A stretch of 64,000 nt of DNA from Anaerotignum neopropionicum (GTDB lineage Bacteria; Bacillota; Clostridia; Lachnospirales; Anaerotignaceae): contig NZ_LRVM01000004.1 of NCBI RefSeq assembly GCF_001571775.1, forward strand, positions 124,001 to 188,000, read 5' to 3'. This document shows positions 36,044 through 45,652 of this stretch, piece by piece. Position 1 is the first letter of the stretch; each line of letters opens with the position of its first letter. The notes beneath the pieces were generated by a model. That model worked only from the letters and a program-made list of their open reading frames with translations, did no database searches and had not been told where the DNA came from. The position numbers were made by a program, and so were the translations under genes.

Positions 36044-37405
36044 TTAGTATTTGCTATGTTTTTTTCTGCGCAATGTCCTTTGCCTTCTACGTTTTTTCCG
36101 TTTAAAGTGACCAATGGTGCGGGTAATAGAAAGCAGGATGACAAAAGCAAGAGCAATACAAGCAAAAACTAACCCGATTTGCTTTAATATTTTTATTTTT
36201 GTCTCTTTTTCTTGGGCAAGGCGAGTTTCCGGCGAGGTTGTTTCCACAGTGGACTGAGCTAAAAGAGAAACGGTGGCAATTATTTTTTCTCCAAGCTTAA
36301 CCGTGAGGGAACCGATTTCCTGTCCCTGCGTAACAGGAGCATTGATTTTTTCAGGAAAGTCAGATTCGATTTTAAGCGTCGTTAAGTCTGCATCAGCAGC
36401 CAAAGTTTCATAGAAATCCCCCTTTGGCGCAATAGTAATGTTACCAAGGGTTGATGTTTTGTTTTTATACGTTTCTATTACTTCAACAGTTTTAGTATAA
36501 GCTTCCATGGAAAGTACCTTTGTCGTTTGATAATTGGCAAAGCCATACTCAAACAATGCCTTTGAATCAATATAATGCTGTGCACCGCTGCATTTAAAAA
36601 CAACGGCTACGAGCTGTGTGTCTCCTTTTTTTGCAAAGGTGACTAGCGTGTTCAAAGCTTGGGTTACATAACCTGTTTTTCCTCCGGTGGCATAGTCATA
36701 GTAGTAAAGAGAATTTTGATTGAGCATTTGATGCTGGCCATGGAGATAACGAGTTTCTTGCTGTTTATTTGTCGGGGGTATTTCGTAATATGTAGCGCTC
36801 ATCATATCGAGATAGGCGTCTTGCTTTAATAATTCCTTAGCAATTAACGCCATATCGTAGGCGGAGGTATAATGATTTTCGTCAAAAAGCCCGTTGGCGT
36901 TTACAAAATTAGTGGTTTCACAGCCCAATTCCTTTGCCTTTTGGGTCATATGTTGGGCAAATGCTGAAACAGAGCCGTCAACATATTCGGCAACGGCATT
37001 GGCGACCTCGTTGGCGGAGCGGAGCATGATGCCATATAAGGCTTGTTCTAATGTTATTTGCTCACCCTCCTGCATTGCAATGTGGGCACTGCCTGGCTCA
37101 ATGCTATAAACAGCTTCATGGGAAAAGGTGATGGTATCGTTCAAATTCCCGTTTTCCAATGCAAGAAGAACCGTCATAAGCTTTGTGATACTGGCGGGAT
37201 ACATTTTGTTCTTACTGTTTTTTTCGTATAGTATTTTGCCAGTGGTTGTATCCATTAGGATGGCGGCCTCAGCCGAAATCTCAGGTATGTTAATTTCTTC
37301 AGCGGCATTCCTTGCCTCAGTCGATGAAAGAGGTTCGGCAAAAGCGGAAAAACAAGGGACTGTTATGCAAAAAGACAAGAGTATAATTAAAAATGATTGT
37401 TTCAT
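36044..37405 (-). CDS. D-alanyl-D-alanine carboxypeptidase (PBP5/DacF type)
   Basis: A 453-residue low-molecular-mass penicillin-binding protein. A signal peptide (about 1-24, ending SAFA) precedes a peptidase S11 domain with the three active motifs SITK (in YPASITKLM), SANE (SxN) and KTG (GGKTGYVTQ). A PBP5 C-terminal beta domain follows. A C-terminal hydrophobic helix (about 410-430) and a very basic tail (KRKKRRRQRTLRRKKH) anchor it. It removes the terminal D-Ala from stem peptides and limits cross-linking. ATG 37405 is 6 nt after AGGAG; ATG 37411 overlaps the AGGAG. A sporulation role (DacF) is possible but not shown. Confidence 0.92.
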   Translation of the reverse strand: MKQSFLIILLSFCITVPCFSAFAEPLSSTEARNAAEEINIPEISAEAAILMDTTTGKILYEKNSKNKMYPASITKLMTVLLALENGNLNDTITFSHEAVYSIEPGSAHIAMQEGEQITLEQALYGIMLRSANEVANAVAEYVDGSVSAFAQHMTQKAKELGCETTNFVNANGLFDENHYTSAYDMALIAKELLKQDAYLDMMSATYYEIPPTNKQQETRYLHGQHQMLNQNSLYYYDYATGGKTGYVTQALNTLVTFAKKGDTQLVAVVFKCSGAQHYIDSKALFEYGFANYQTTKVLSMEAYTKTVEVIETYKNKTSTLGNITIAPKGDFYETLAADADLTTLKIESDFPEKINAPVTQGQEIGSLTVKLGEKIIATVSLLAQSTVETTSPETRLAQEKETKIKILKQIGLVFACIALAFVILLSITRTIGHFKRKKRRRQRTLRRKKHSKY

Positions 37406-37664
37406 TGGCATCTCCTAATATCTTTAACTTTTCCTAAAATTGTGATAAAATAAAATAAGCTTTCTAGGATGAAGCATTATTTGAAGGTGGTTTTAGAATA
37501 AAATTTGGTGTGGTGATTAAAAAAATAAATGGAACTGTGTTCTGTCCTTTATTTTTGTGGTAGAATAGAAAACATAAAATATGGTTAAAATTCATTATTT
37601 TTTTGAATTCACACGCCTCTAAGTATAGCAAAAAGGAACGGAAAACAAAAGGGGTTTATGGAAA

Positions 37665-38060
37665 TTGAATGAAAATGGCGAAAATTTATGCAAAATTAGA
37701 AAAAAGCAGAAACTTTTACTGCTTGTAGTTTTGTTTTTTGCTTTGGGCTTGGGCTTAAACGCTATAAAGGGTGGTAGTTTCTTAGAGATGGGAACGTCCG
37801 TCACCGTGGAAGGGCTGGAAGCAAGATGGTCTGAGGAGTATGCCCTTTTTTTGCCTGGCACAATAGAAAAAATAAACATTAACACGGCAGACCAGGAAAC
37901 GTTAGAGGCTTTGCCTGGCGTGGGAGAAAAGATTGCCAAGGAAATTATTATTTATCGAGAGAAAAACGGTCTTTTTCATTCAACAGAGGATATCGTAAAT
38001 GTTTCAGGCATCGGGATCAAGAAATTAAGTCAGATGAAAGAGTTTATTATAGCGCAATAA
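37665..38060 (+). CDS. comEA: ComEA-like helix-hairpin-helix DNA-binding membrane protein
   Basis: A 131-residue protein. Residues 17-33 form a membrane anchor. The C-terminal ComEA domain (about 68-130) has two helix-hairpin-helix motifs: ININTADQETLEALPGVGEKIA and IVNVSGIGIKKL. The SLBB domain found in longer ComEA proteins is missing, so this is a short form. It would bind incoming DNA at the outer membrane face. The frame begins at TTG 37665, about 10 nt after AAAAGGGG; nearby ATGs are out of frame. comEC lies 3 kb downstream in the same direction. Confidence 0.82.
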   Translation: MNENGENLCKIRKKQKLLLLVVLFFALGLGLNAIKGGSFLEMGTSVTVEGLEARWSEEYALFLPGTIEKININTADQETLEALPGVGEKIAKEIIIYREKNGLFHSTEDIVNVSGIGIKKLSQMKEFIIAQ

Positions 38061-38073
38061 ATAGGAGGTCAAT

Positions 38074-38763
38074 ATGGCATTTCAAGTTTTGGTGGTAGAT
38101 GATGAAAAACTCATTGTAAAAGGGATAAAGTTTTCTTTGGAGCAAGATGGCATGGAGGTTACGCCGGCCTATGACGGGGAAGAAGCGCTTCAGCTAATCA
38201 AGAATTCCAGCTTTGATTTGGTTGTATTAGATGTAATGCTGCCGAAAATGGATGGACTGCAAGTTTGCCAGCAGGCAAGAGAATTTTCCCAGGTGCCTAT
38301 TATTATGGTTACTGCAAAAGGGGAGGACATGGATAAAATCATGGGGTTGGAATATGGTGCTGATGATTATATTACAAAACCATTTAATATTTTGGAGCTC
38401 AAGGCAAGAATCAAAGCGATTTTACGCCGCAGTGTGAAAAAGGGACCTGTAGAGGGGGTAAACAAGAATATCTTGAAGGCCAGAGATTTGGAACTTGCTT
38501 ATGATAGCAGACGCGTGTTTGTTCAGGGGAGAGAAGTAAATTTGACGGCAAAGGAATTCGATTTATTGGAGCTTTTGATGGAAAATCCGGGGAAGGTTTA
38601 TAGCCGCGAAAAATTGCTGGATACCGTATGGGGCTATGATTATCCGGGAGATGTACGCACGGTTGATGTCCATGTTCGTCGATTAAGAGAAAAAATCGAA
38701 GCAAATCCCAGTGAGCCCAAATATATTTTTACAAAATGGGGAGTTGGTTATTATTTTAATTAA
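38074..38763 (+). CDS. OmpR/PhoB-family response regulator
   Basis: A 229-residue protein. The receiver domain has the acidic pair VDDEK, phospho-acceptor Asp53 (VLDVMLP), Thr in MVTAKGE and Lys in YITKPF. The winged-helix output domain includes LTAKEFDLLELLMENPGKVYSRE and TVDVHVRRLREKIE. It lies 13 nt after comEA and overlaps the kinase gene. It resembles WalR/PhoP-type regulators, but the gene symbol cannot be assigned. Confidence 0.93.
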   Translation: MAFQVLVVDDEKLIVKGIKFSLEQDGMEVTPAYDGEEALQLIKNSSFDLVVLDVMLPKMDGLQVCQQAREFSQVPIIMVTAKGEDMDKIMGLEYGADDYITKPFNILELKARIKAILRRSVKKGPVEGVNKNILKARDLELAYDSRRVFVQGREVNLTAKEFDLLELLMENPGKVYSREKLLDTVWGYDYPGDVRTVDVHVRRLREKIEANPSEPKYIFTKWGVGYYFN

Positions 38764-40207
38764 GGGCAATAAGCATGAAATAAAAAAGAAGAAATTTTAT
38801 TTTCTTAGCTTGCGATGGATTCTTTTGGCAACGTATGTTGTGATCGGGATTGTTCCTCTGCTTTTAATTGCCAGCACCATTCTTCATTCTGTGCAGGATT
38901 ATTTTATTGAAGAACGCAAAAAAGAATTATTAAGCCAGGCTAATGTAATTTCAGGGCAGATTACCTCCCATGATTATTTGATGGATAAAGATGTGCGTAA
39001 TACGTTGGAAGAAACAATTCTTCAGATGAGCCAGGAGCATGATTTTCGCGTTTTGGTGCTGGATTCCTCTTGCTTGGTTGTATATGATACAGGATATAGT
39101 GATGCTGGAAAAACGGTTCTCATTCCTGAAGTTATTGAGGCTTTGCAAAATAAAGATATTGCAAGAAAGCAGGAAGATGGTAGGGTATATGCGGCAGTAT
39201 CAATTTCCGGAATGAATAACAGCCGTGTTGGTGTTGTTTTAATTTCAGATGATATGAAAGATATTGTAGATACCATTGCCAATATTGCCCAAAAAGGCAA
39301 TTTGCTTTTGGCGGGATTGGCGATTATCGTTATCATTGTAATGTTTTTTATGTCGCAAATTTTTACTGAGCCAATTAAAAAAATGATTAAGGTAATTCAA
39401 AAAATGTCTGAGGGTCATTTTGAGCAAAGAGTACAGGTTCACTCCCGTATCCATAACGAGGTGGTAGACTTGGCTTTGGCTTGCAACCAAATGGCAGATC
39501 AGCTGGAAAAGGTGGAATCAACAAGACAGCAATTTGTTTCCAATGTTTCCCATGAGCTGAAAACACCGCTAAGTTCGATTAAGGTTTTAAGCGAGTCTAT
39601 TTTGCTCCAGGAAGATGTACCAAAAGAAATGTATGTAGAATTCCTCCATGATATTAATTCTGAGGTTGACCGAATGGCAGCCATTATCAATGACCTTTTA
39701 ACCTTGGTTAAGCTGGATCAGAAAGAGGTACCTTTAAATTTCAAGGAAACTGATTTAAATGAGATGATAGAGGGTATCATAAAAAGACTTCTTCCTTTGG
39801 CGCAGGAGAAAAAAATATTTATTCACTATGAAAAGGAAAGGGATGTTGTTGCAATGGCTGATGAAATGAAATTGACATTGGCAATTGCAAATTTAGTTGA
39901 TAATGCAATAAAATATACGCCTGAAAATGGCAGTGTAGTAATTAATTTAGATGCGGATCACCAAAATGCATTTATTAGTGTTGCAGATACGGGAATTGGC
40001 ATTCCTGATACCGAGGTGGGGCGGATTTTTGAAAGATTTTACCGCGTGGACAAAACAAGAGATAGAGAAACCGGCGGTACAGGCCTTGGCCTTTCCATCA
40101 CCCATAGTACAATTATGATGCACAACGGGAGTATCAAGGTTTATAGTAAAGAGGAGGAAGGCACCACGATTTTGGTACGAATCCCCATACGACAAAGCGT
40201 ATTATAA
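38744..40207 (+). CDS. membrane sensor histidine kinase
   Basis: About 487 residues. TM1 lies at about 24-46, an extracytoplasmic sensor at about 47-180 and TM2 at 185-205. HAMP is followed by HisKA with phospho-acceptor His270 (SNVSHELKTPLSS), then HATPase with N-box NLVDNAIKYTP, DTGIGIP and GGTGLGL. No PAS domain is present, unlike WalK. It is the partner of the preceding regulator. No ATG precedes TM1 in frame; TTG 38744 (inside the regulator's end) or GTG 38711 must be used, so translation is probably coupled. The signal sensed is unknown. Confidence 0.9.
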   Translation: MVIILIKGNKHEIKKKKFYFLSLRWILLATYVVIGIVPLLLIASTILHSVQDYFIEERKKELLSQANVISGQITSHDYLMDKDVRNTLEETILQMSQEHDFRVLVLDSSCLVVYDTGYSDAGKTVLIPEVIEALQNKDIARKQEDGRVYAAVSISGMNNSRVGVVLISDDMKDIVDTIANIAQKGNLLLAGLAIIVIIVMFFMSQIFTEPIKKMIKVIQKMSEGHFEQRVQVHSRIHNEVVDLALACNQMADQLEKVESTRQQFVSNVSHELKTPLSSIKVLSESILLQEDVPKEMYVEFLHDINSEVDRMAAIINDLLTLVKLDQKEVPLNFKETDLNEMIEGIIKRLLPLAQEKKIFIHYEKERDVVAMADEMKLTLAIANLVDNAIKYTPENGSVVINLDADHQNAFISVADTGIGIPDTEVGRIFERFYRVDKTRDRETGGTGLGLSITHSTIMMHNGSIKVYSKEEEGTTILVRIPIRQSVL

Positions 40208-40270
40208 TAAAAGTAGTAATAAAACAAGGAACTTTTATACTCACGAAAACAAAAGAAAGGAGGTTGCCCT

Positions 40271-41230
40271 TTGGCAAGACAAAAGAAAGTTGTTATATTT
40301 TTTATGGTAATTATCTTAGGGTTATTGTTGGTAGTTCCTGGAGGTTTATTCATAAAAGAGCAGTTTTTTCACGCTACCCAAAATGTGGCTGAGATTTATT
40401 ACATGGGGGCCAGTGGAAAAATGAAGGCTTTTGAAATAGAGATCCAGTCGGGTGACAAGGAAGATATGATAAACGCTGTTTTAGATAATTTGCGTTCGGG
40501 AATAAAAACAGATGGAATAAAACCAACGATTCCTGAAGGCCTAGAGGTAAATTCAGTTCAAATAACCGATCAAGAGGTTACGATTGACTTTTCATCTGCT
40601 TATTTTGATATGGAAAGAGTGGATGAAGTGATTTGCCGCTCCTCCATTGTGTGGTCGCTGACTTCCTTAGAATTTTTGGAAGCTGTTGTATTCACCGTAG
40701 AGGGCGTGCCCTTACAGTCAAAAGATGACGAGGCCTATGGGGCAATGAATCGCCAAAATGTATTAATTGATCCAATTGTATCGGCTACTACAACGGAATA
40801 TGCTATATTAAAGCTGTATTTTTCCAATTCAGATGCATCTGATTTAATTGTTGAGGATCGAGTGGTAGAGGTAAATGCAAATCAACCCAAGGAAAGAACT
40901 ATTTTGGAGCAGCTCATTGCAGGACCCAAAGAGGAGGGTCACTTTGCAACCATTCCTCCTGAAACGAAAATTATGGATGTAACTACAACCAGCGATGGAG
41001 TCTGCTATGTAAACCTCAGTCAAGAGTTTGTGACAAAGCATAATGGAGGCTCTGCAGGAGAACTGCTCACTATTTATTCCATTGTAAATTCCCTTGCTGA
41101 GATGGAAAATGTAGGAAAGGTACAATTTTTAATTGAAGGTGAGAAAGTGGAAGCTTTCAAGGGTCATGTTGATTTCAGTACACCTTTTGTACCCGTAAAA
41201 AGCTTGAAAACAGTCAACGCAACGCAATAG
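40271..41230 (+). CDS. GerMN-domain lipoprotein-like/membrane-anchored protein
   Basis: A 319-residue protein with an N-terminal membrane anchor (about 5-25) and two GerMN repeats (about 60-155 and 185-300). Each ends in a motif of the kind TIDFSSAYF or YVNLSQEFV, and GPKEEGHFATIPP precedes the second. GerMN domains occur in spore germination protein GerM and related envelope proteins. AGGAGG lies 7-8 nt before TTG 40271. It follows the two-component genes in the same direction and precedes comEC. An envelope or sporulation role is inferred. Confidence 0.82.
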   Translation: MARQKKVVIFFMVIILGLLLVVPGGLFIKEQFFHATQNVAEIYYMGASGKMKAFEIEIQSGDKEDMINAVLDNLRSGIKTDGIKPTIPEGLEVNSVQITDQEVTIDFSSAYFDMERVDEVICRSSIVWSLTSLEFLEAVVFTVEGVPLQSKDDEAYGAMNRQNVLIDPIVSATTTEYAILKLYFSNSDASDLIVEDRVVEVNANQPKERTILEQLIAGPKEEGHFATIPPETKIMDVTTTSDGVCYVNLSQEFVTKHNGGSAGELLTIYSIVNSLAEMENVGKVQFLIEGEKVEAFKGHVDFSTPFVPVKSLKTVNATQ

Positions 41231-41250
41231 ACGACGCTAAACTCAAAATT

Positions 41251-43605
41251 ATGAAAATAAAACGTCCGGCCCTGTGGGCATTGCTATTCACTATATGTGG
41301 AATTTATTTCCGACTAGGTGTATCGAAAGAGATATGCTTAGTCGGTTTTATTTTTGCAATTTATACAGTTTCACGTTTCGTGATAAAAAGACAAATTTCC
41401 ATGGCATTGTGCTATATGATAATGCTAGGCATTGGGTTTACACTTGCGGGGCAGTCTGTAAAGGCAGGTCTACCTTCTTTAGAGGGGCAAATAATTTCTG
41501 ATATTCAGGGGGTGATCAAGGAGGAAGGAAAAACTGCTTCGGGAAACCAAAAACTTTTTATCCGTTTAGATCGCGGGGTTCGCCAGGAGGACGAGAGAAA
41601 AATTGAATTGTATGCTGTCTGGACTGGAAAGGAGCGCTTTGAAATCGGAGATGTGGTTGTGCTTTCGGGCGAGATTCTTTCACTTAAGGAACAAACCATT
41701 CCCGGAGGGTATGATGAGAAATTATATTTGAAGACGAAGGGTATTGACTACAAAATTTATCCTGAGAGAATCGAAAAAGTTGGAAAAACCAATGGCCCTG
41801 CCGTTTGGCTGCAAAAGCAAAAAGAAAAGGTATTTGAGGTGTTTGACACAGTATTGCCCAAAAAGGAAAGTAGTATTGTAAAGGCCATGGTTACCGGGGA
41901 AAAAGATGATATTGATGATGAAACTTCGGATTTGTACAGAAAAGCCGGAATCAACCATATTCTTTGCGTTTCAGGGCTTCATGTCTCCTTTTTTGCCCTA
42001 TTTCTACACATTTTAGTGAAAAGGGGGTTGAAGCAAACACCGCGTGTGGCGGCGTTGACTACCATTGCCTTTTGCACAAGTTTCTTGGTATTTACCGGGT
42101 TTTCTCCTTCATCGGTAAGAGCGGTTATTATGATTACTGTAGTATTGCTGGGGCGTGTTTTATTTAGAAAAAGCGATTGGCTGAACAATTTGGCAATCGC
42201 CGCCCTTATCATTTTGTTATTCCAACCCCTTTACCTGTGGAATGTTGGTTTTCAGTTGTCTTTTGTGACCGCCTTTGGCATTTGGGTGGGGCTGCAGGTT
42301 GTAACCGGAAAGAGCGGCCTATGGGGGAGGGCGGAGCAGGCGTGTATTCTTTCCTTGGTTGCATCCTTATTCAGTTATCCTTTTGTGGCCTATCATTTTT
42401 TTCATATTTCCTTGGTAGGCATTGTTGTAAATTTATTTATACTTCCTTTTTGCGGGCCTTTGCTGTTTTTTACGTTTTTAACAGCTGTAGGAGGGTTGAT
42501 TTTTCCGCCGCTGGCGGCAATTTCTGCAGGAGGGATATATGGAATTCTAAAATTCTTTGAAATTGTTTGTCACGTTTCGGTTGCTGTTCCAAATGGTTAT
42601 TTTTTGGTTGGTGCGCCTGCAATTCTATCAATCGCCTTATATTATCTTGCTTTGAGTGTAGTGAGCTTTTATGGGAAGCGTTTTTGTAATAAAAAAAGCC
42701 TTTTTTTTGTTATGCTTGCCTTGGGCTTTTCGGTTTTTGGAAATAGGGTGATTTTTCATGAAAACACCGTTGCCTTTTTGGATGTTGGACAAGGAGATAG
42801 TACAGTGATTTCAACCTACAATGGCAGAGCTGTTGTTGTTGATGGGGGAGGCTGGTATGGCACGAATTTGGGAAAGAATACTGGCGTAAAAGTGGTAAAG
42901 CCCTATTTGGAGTATTTGGGAATAAAGGAAATTGACGGAATATTTTTAACCCACTTTGACGCTGATCATATGCTGGGGGTTATCGAGCTTTGCGAAAATG
43001 TGCCCGTAAAGGCATTATATATTTCAGAGTATCCCTATGCTGATTCTCAAAATTGGCAGACTTTGAAAGAAGTATTGGAAAAACGGGATATTATGCTGTA
43101 TACTGTGAAAGAGCGGGATGCGGCAAGCTGGGAATCCGGTGAGAGGATTGAATGCCTATATCCTCCGGAGGGCGTAAGGTTCGTGGGGGACGATGATAAC
43201 CACGGTTCTTTGGTTTTAAAATATGAATATGGCGGAACAAAGGTTTTATTAATGGGAGATGCTGCTACGGAGGATGAACGGATTATGCTGTATAAGGAAC
43301 TTGATGTGTCGGCGGAAATTCTAAAGCTGGGGCATCATGGCTCAAAATACTCAAGCAGTGAGGTTTTTTTGTCAGAAGTTTTGCCTACAGTTGCCATTAT
43401 ATCCTGCGGGGAGGACAATTTTTATGGGCATCCTCATGAAGAAACCCTAAAAAGACTGAATGCCCAAGGGGTATCTGTTTATAGAACGGACAGGCAGGGA
43501 ACAATTTTAGCGAAAATATCTCCTAAGGACAGCTATCAGATGGAAGCTGTTGCGGAAAGGGAACCGATATATGAAAGAATTAAAAAAACAATGGAAAAAC
43601 GGTGA
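41251..43605 (+). CDS. comEC: ComEC/Rec2 DNA-uptake channel protein
   Basis: A 784-residue protein with the full architecture. An N-terminal DUF4131/OB-like region (about 1-200) is followed by the Competence membrane domain (about 215-480, with RKAGINHILCVSGLHVSFFALF as start). A C-terminal metallo-beta-lactamase-like domain (about 505-760) has LTHFDADH near 565 and GHHGSKYSSS. It transports single-stranded DNA across the membrane and may degrade the other strand. It starts 20 nt after the GerMN gene with a weak ribosome binding site. Its presence with comEA suggests at least ancestral competence. Confidence 0.94.
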   Translation: MKIKRPALWALLFTICGIYFRLGVSKEICLVGFIFAIYTVSRFVIKRQISMALCYMIMLGIGFTLAGQSVKAGLPSLEGQIISDIQGVIKEEGKTASGNQKLFIRLDRGVRQEDERKIELYAVWTGKERFEIGDVVVLSGEILSLKEQTIPGGYDEKLYLKTKGIDYKIYPERIEKVGKTNGPAVWLQKQKEKVFEVFDTVLPKKESSIVKAMVTGEKDDIDDETSDLYRKAGINHILCVSGLHVSFFALFLHILVKRGLKQTPRVAALTTIAFCTSFLVFTGFSPSSVRAVIMITVVLLGRVLFRKSDWLNNLAIAALIILLFQPLYLWNVGFQLSFVTAFGIWVGLQVVTGKSGLWGRAEQACILSLVASLFSYPFVAYHFFHISLVGIVVNLFILPFCGPLLFFTFLTAVGGLIFPPLAAISAGGIYGILKFFEIVCHVSVAVPNGYFLVGAPAILSIALYYLALSVVSFYGKRFCNKKSLFFVMLALGFSVFGNRVIFHENTVAFLDVGQGDSTVISTYNGRAVVVDGGGWYGTNLGKNTGVKVVKPYLEYLGIKEIDGIFLTHFDADHMLGVIELCENVPVKALYISEYPYADSQNWQTLKEVLEKRDIMLYTVKERDAASWESGERIECLYPPEGVRFVGDDDNHGSLVLKYEYGGTKVLLMGDAATEDERIMLYKELDVSAEILKLGHHGSKYSSSEVFLSEVLPTVAIISCGEDNFYGHPHEETLKRLNAQGVSVYRTDRQGTILAKISPKDSYQMEAVAEREPIYERIKKTMEKR

Positions 43606-44587
43606 ATTTAAGGGCTGCTACTTGTTTTTTGGCCCAGAAGCCTATTTGATAAAAAATTATGAAAAGGCTCTTATGGAGGCATTGCTACCACCGGGGTCAG
43701 AAATAATGAATCATGATATTTTTGAAGAAAAGAGGGCAAGTGAAGGCGCAATTATGGATGCGGCGGAAACGCTTCCTTTTCTCAATGAAAAGCGTTTGAT
43801 TACAGTTAGAAACAGCGGCTTTTTCCAAAAAGGGAATACCAAGGAGGAGGGAGAAAGGCTGTTGGACTATTTCAGTCAGCTGCCAGAGAGCGTTTGCATT
43901 CTTTTTATTGAGGAAAAGGCTGAAAAGAATAGTCGACTATACAAAGCAATGGTAAAATATGGTGAAGCGGTTGAGTTTAAAACGCCAGGAGAAAAGGAGC
44001 TTGCTATATGGATCAAGAAGGAGTGCGAAAAAAATGGCACTTCCATAGAAGGCAGCGTGGTGCAATTTTTTCTGCAAACGGTTGAGTCCAATATGGAATC
44101 CATTGAGCGGGAGATGCAAAAGCTTCTTGCCTATAAAGGAAACCAGGGAAATATTGAAATTGGTGACATTAAAGAAATATGCACGCCATCCCTAGAGGCC
44201 AAGGTGTTCGATTTAGTTCGGGCTGTTGTTGAGGAAAAGCCGGAAAAAGCGATTTCAATTTACCATAATCTTTTGCTTTTAAAGGAGTCACCGTATATGG
44301 TACTTTCTTTAATCACAAGGCAGTTTCGCTTAATTTTATTAAGCTCTTTACTCTCTGGGGAAGGTATGCCCAATAGTGAAATTTCACAGAGGTTGGAAAT
44401 CAGAGATTTTGCGGTAAGGGAATACATCAACCAGGCAAGGCGCTTTTCCAAGGAAGCTTGGAAAATGGCTTTAAAGGACTGCTTAAAAACGGACTTGGAT
44501 ATAAAAACAGGTAGGGTTGCAGAGGAAGCGGCAGTGGAGCTACTTATTATGAAATATAGCTGCAAAGCACTAAGAAGTGGTGAATAA
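43571..44587 (+). CDS. holA: DNA polymerase III delta subunit
   Basis: A 338-residue clamp-loader subunit. The AAA+-like N-terminal domain begins GCYLFFGPEAYLI, and LPFLNEKRLITVRNS, IKKECEKNG and KVFDLVRAVVEEKPEKAI are typical of HolA. It opens the beta clamp during replication. The frame is open from TTG 43550 inside comEC, but ATG 43571 has GGAAAGGGA upstream and gives the normal N-terminus; it still overlaps comEC. comEC followed by holA is a common Bacillota order. Confidence 0.93.
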   Translation: MKELKKQWKNGEFKGCYLFFGPEAYLIKNYEKALMEALLPPGSEIMNHDIFEEKRASEGAIMDAAETLPFLNEKRLITVRNSGFFQKGNTKEEGERLLDYFSQLPESVCILFIEEKAEKNSRLYKAMVKYGEAVEFKTPGEKELAIWIKKECEKNGTSIEGSVVQFFLQTVESNMESIEREMQKLLAYKGNQGNIEIGDIKEICTPSLEAKVFDLVRAVVEEKPEKAISIYHNLLLLKESPYMVLSLITRQFRLILLSSLLSGEGMPNSEISQRLEIRDFAVREYINQARRFSKEAWKMALKDCLKTDLDIKTGRVAEEAAVELLIMKYSCKALRSGE

Positions 44588-44643
44588 AGCAGAAAATGGG
44601 CATTCCACAATAGATGGGGAATGTCCATTATATTTGAATTCTT

Positions 44644-45201
44644 TTACAGCTTGGCAATCACCCGACAGGGTAAGCCTGTTATATTAGCAAAATTCATGGG
44701 ACTGGTATAGGCCTGAAAATAAGAGCCTTGTTGGATTATTTCCGAAAGATTGCACAAATTTTCTATGATGAAAATGCCGTTGTCGGCGCAATATTGGTCT
44801 GTCGGCGTATGTTCTTTCCCCCGACGCACCCCTGCAAAGTCAATCCCAAGGATAGAAATATCTTTTTTAACTAAGGCTGCAATAAGTTCGTTGGAAAGCT
44901 GAGGATGCTGGGTAAAATAAGCTTTGCTTCCATAGCCTTCTTTTTCAATAAAGCCGGTGTAAAAAGCAATAAACATATCTTTTTGCACCTTGCTGATGTC
45001 AATGTCGGAGAGTTCAATGTCTCGCTCCATAACTGTGCTTACATCAAAGACTAGGGCATTTCGTTCCAGATATTCCAACGGGAACTCCTTGTTCATAGCA
45101 TCAAAGTGCGTGCCTAGATGCCCCAAAAGGGCTTTTGACTCATTCCCTTGAGCAACTTCTGCAATTTTTGGCGTAATTTTTAATGTGATATCAATATACA
45201 C
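44644..45201 (-). CDS. cyclase-family (kynurenine-formamidase-like) metal hydrolase
   Basis: A 185-residue protein of the putative cyclase family. The metal-binding motif HLGTHFDAM (family HxGTHxDxP) is present with Met in place of Pro. It has LGIDFAGVRRGKEHTPTDQ and IIENLCNL toward the C-terminus. Members hydrolyse formamides and related bonds. GTG 45201 follows GGAAGGA, 1 nt after the MarR stop, so the two are an operon. Substrate unknown. Confidence 0.78.
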   Translation of the reverse strand: MYIDITLKITPKIAEVAQGNESKALLGHLGTHFDAMNKEFPLEYLERNALVFDVSTVMERDIELSDIDISKVQKDMFIAFYTGFIEKEGYGSKAYFTQHPQLSNELIAALVKKDISILGIDFAGVRRGKEHTPTDQYCADNGIFIIENLCNLSEIIQQGSYFQAYTSPMNFANITGLPCRVIAKL

Positions 45202-45202
45202 A

Positions 45203-45652
45203 CTATCTTCCTTCCAATTCTTTAATTTGCGCTGACAAATAGTCGTTGTAGTCTTGCATGAATTGATGGATAAATTCAAGTTCTTTTTCGGAGTATGTGC
45301 TTAAAAATTGGAGATCCCGTGCATGCCAAAGGCTATGCCTTTTGGCATGTTCCGCATTTAATGCTTCCCCCTTTTTGGTCAAACGAAAATAAATTTCCTT
45401 TTTGTTATATTCTTCCATGTAGGACAATATGCAGCCGCTTTTTATCAAACGCTTTGCGATTTTGCTAATGGCACTTTTGGTAATATGCATATATTCTGCT
45501 ATTTTAGTGACATTTGCATGATCTAAGGTATGGATTGCGGAAATTACATGAATGTCCGAGTAACCAAAACCGTGGAGTTTTTCGCTTTCTGTAAGTTTGG
45601 ATAATAAATCCTGTTTGTCTAAAAATGCCGATAAAAGTTGAAGTGTATCCAT
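45203..45652 (-). CDS. MarR-family transcriptional regulator
   Basis: A 149-residue winged-helix protein with the recognition region NVTKIAEYMHITKSAISKIAKRLIKSG and wing YMEEYNKKEIYFRLTKKGE. AAAGGAGGAG precedes the ATG. It is encoded immediately upstream of the cyclase-family gene and probably controls it in response to a small aromatic or toxic compound; this is inference. Confidence 0.88.
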   Translation of the reverse strand: MDTLQLLSAFLDKQDLLSKLTESEKLHGFGYSDIHVISAIHTLDHANVTKIAEYMHITKSAISKIAKRLIKSGCILSYMEEYNKKEIYFRLTKKGEALNAEHAKRHSLWHARDLQFLSTYSEKELEFIHQFMQDYNDYLSAQIKELEGR

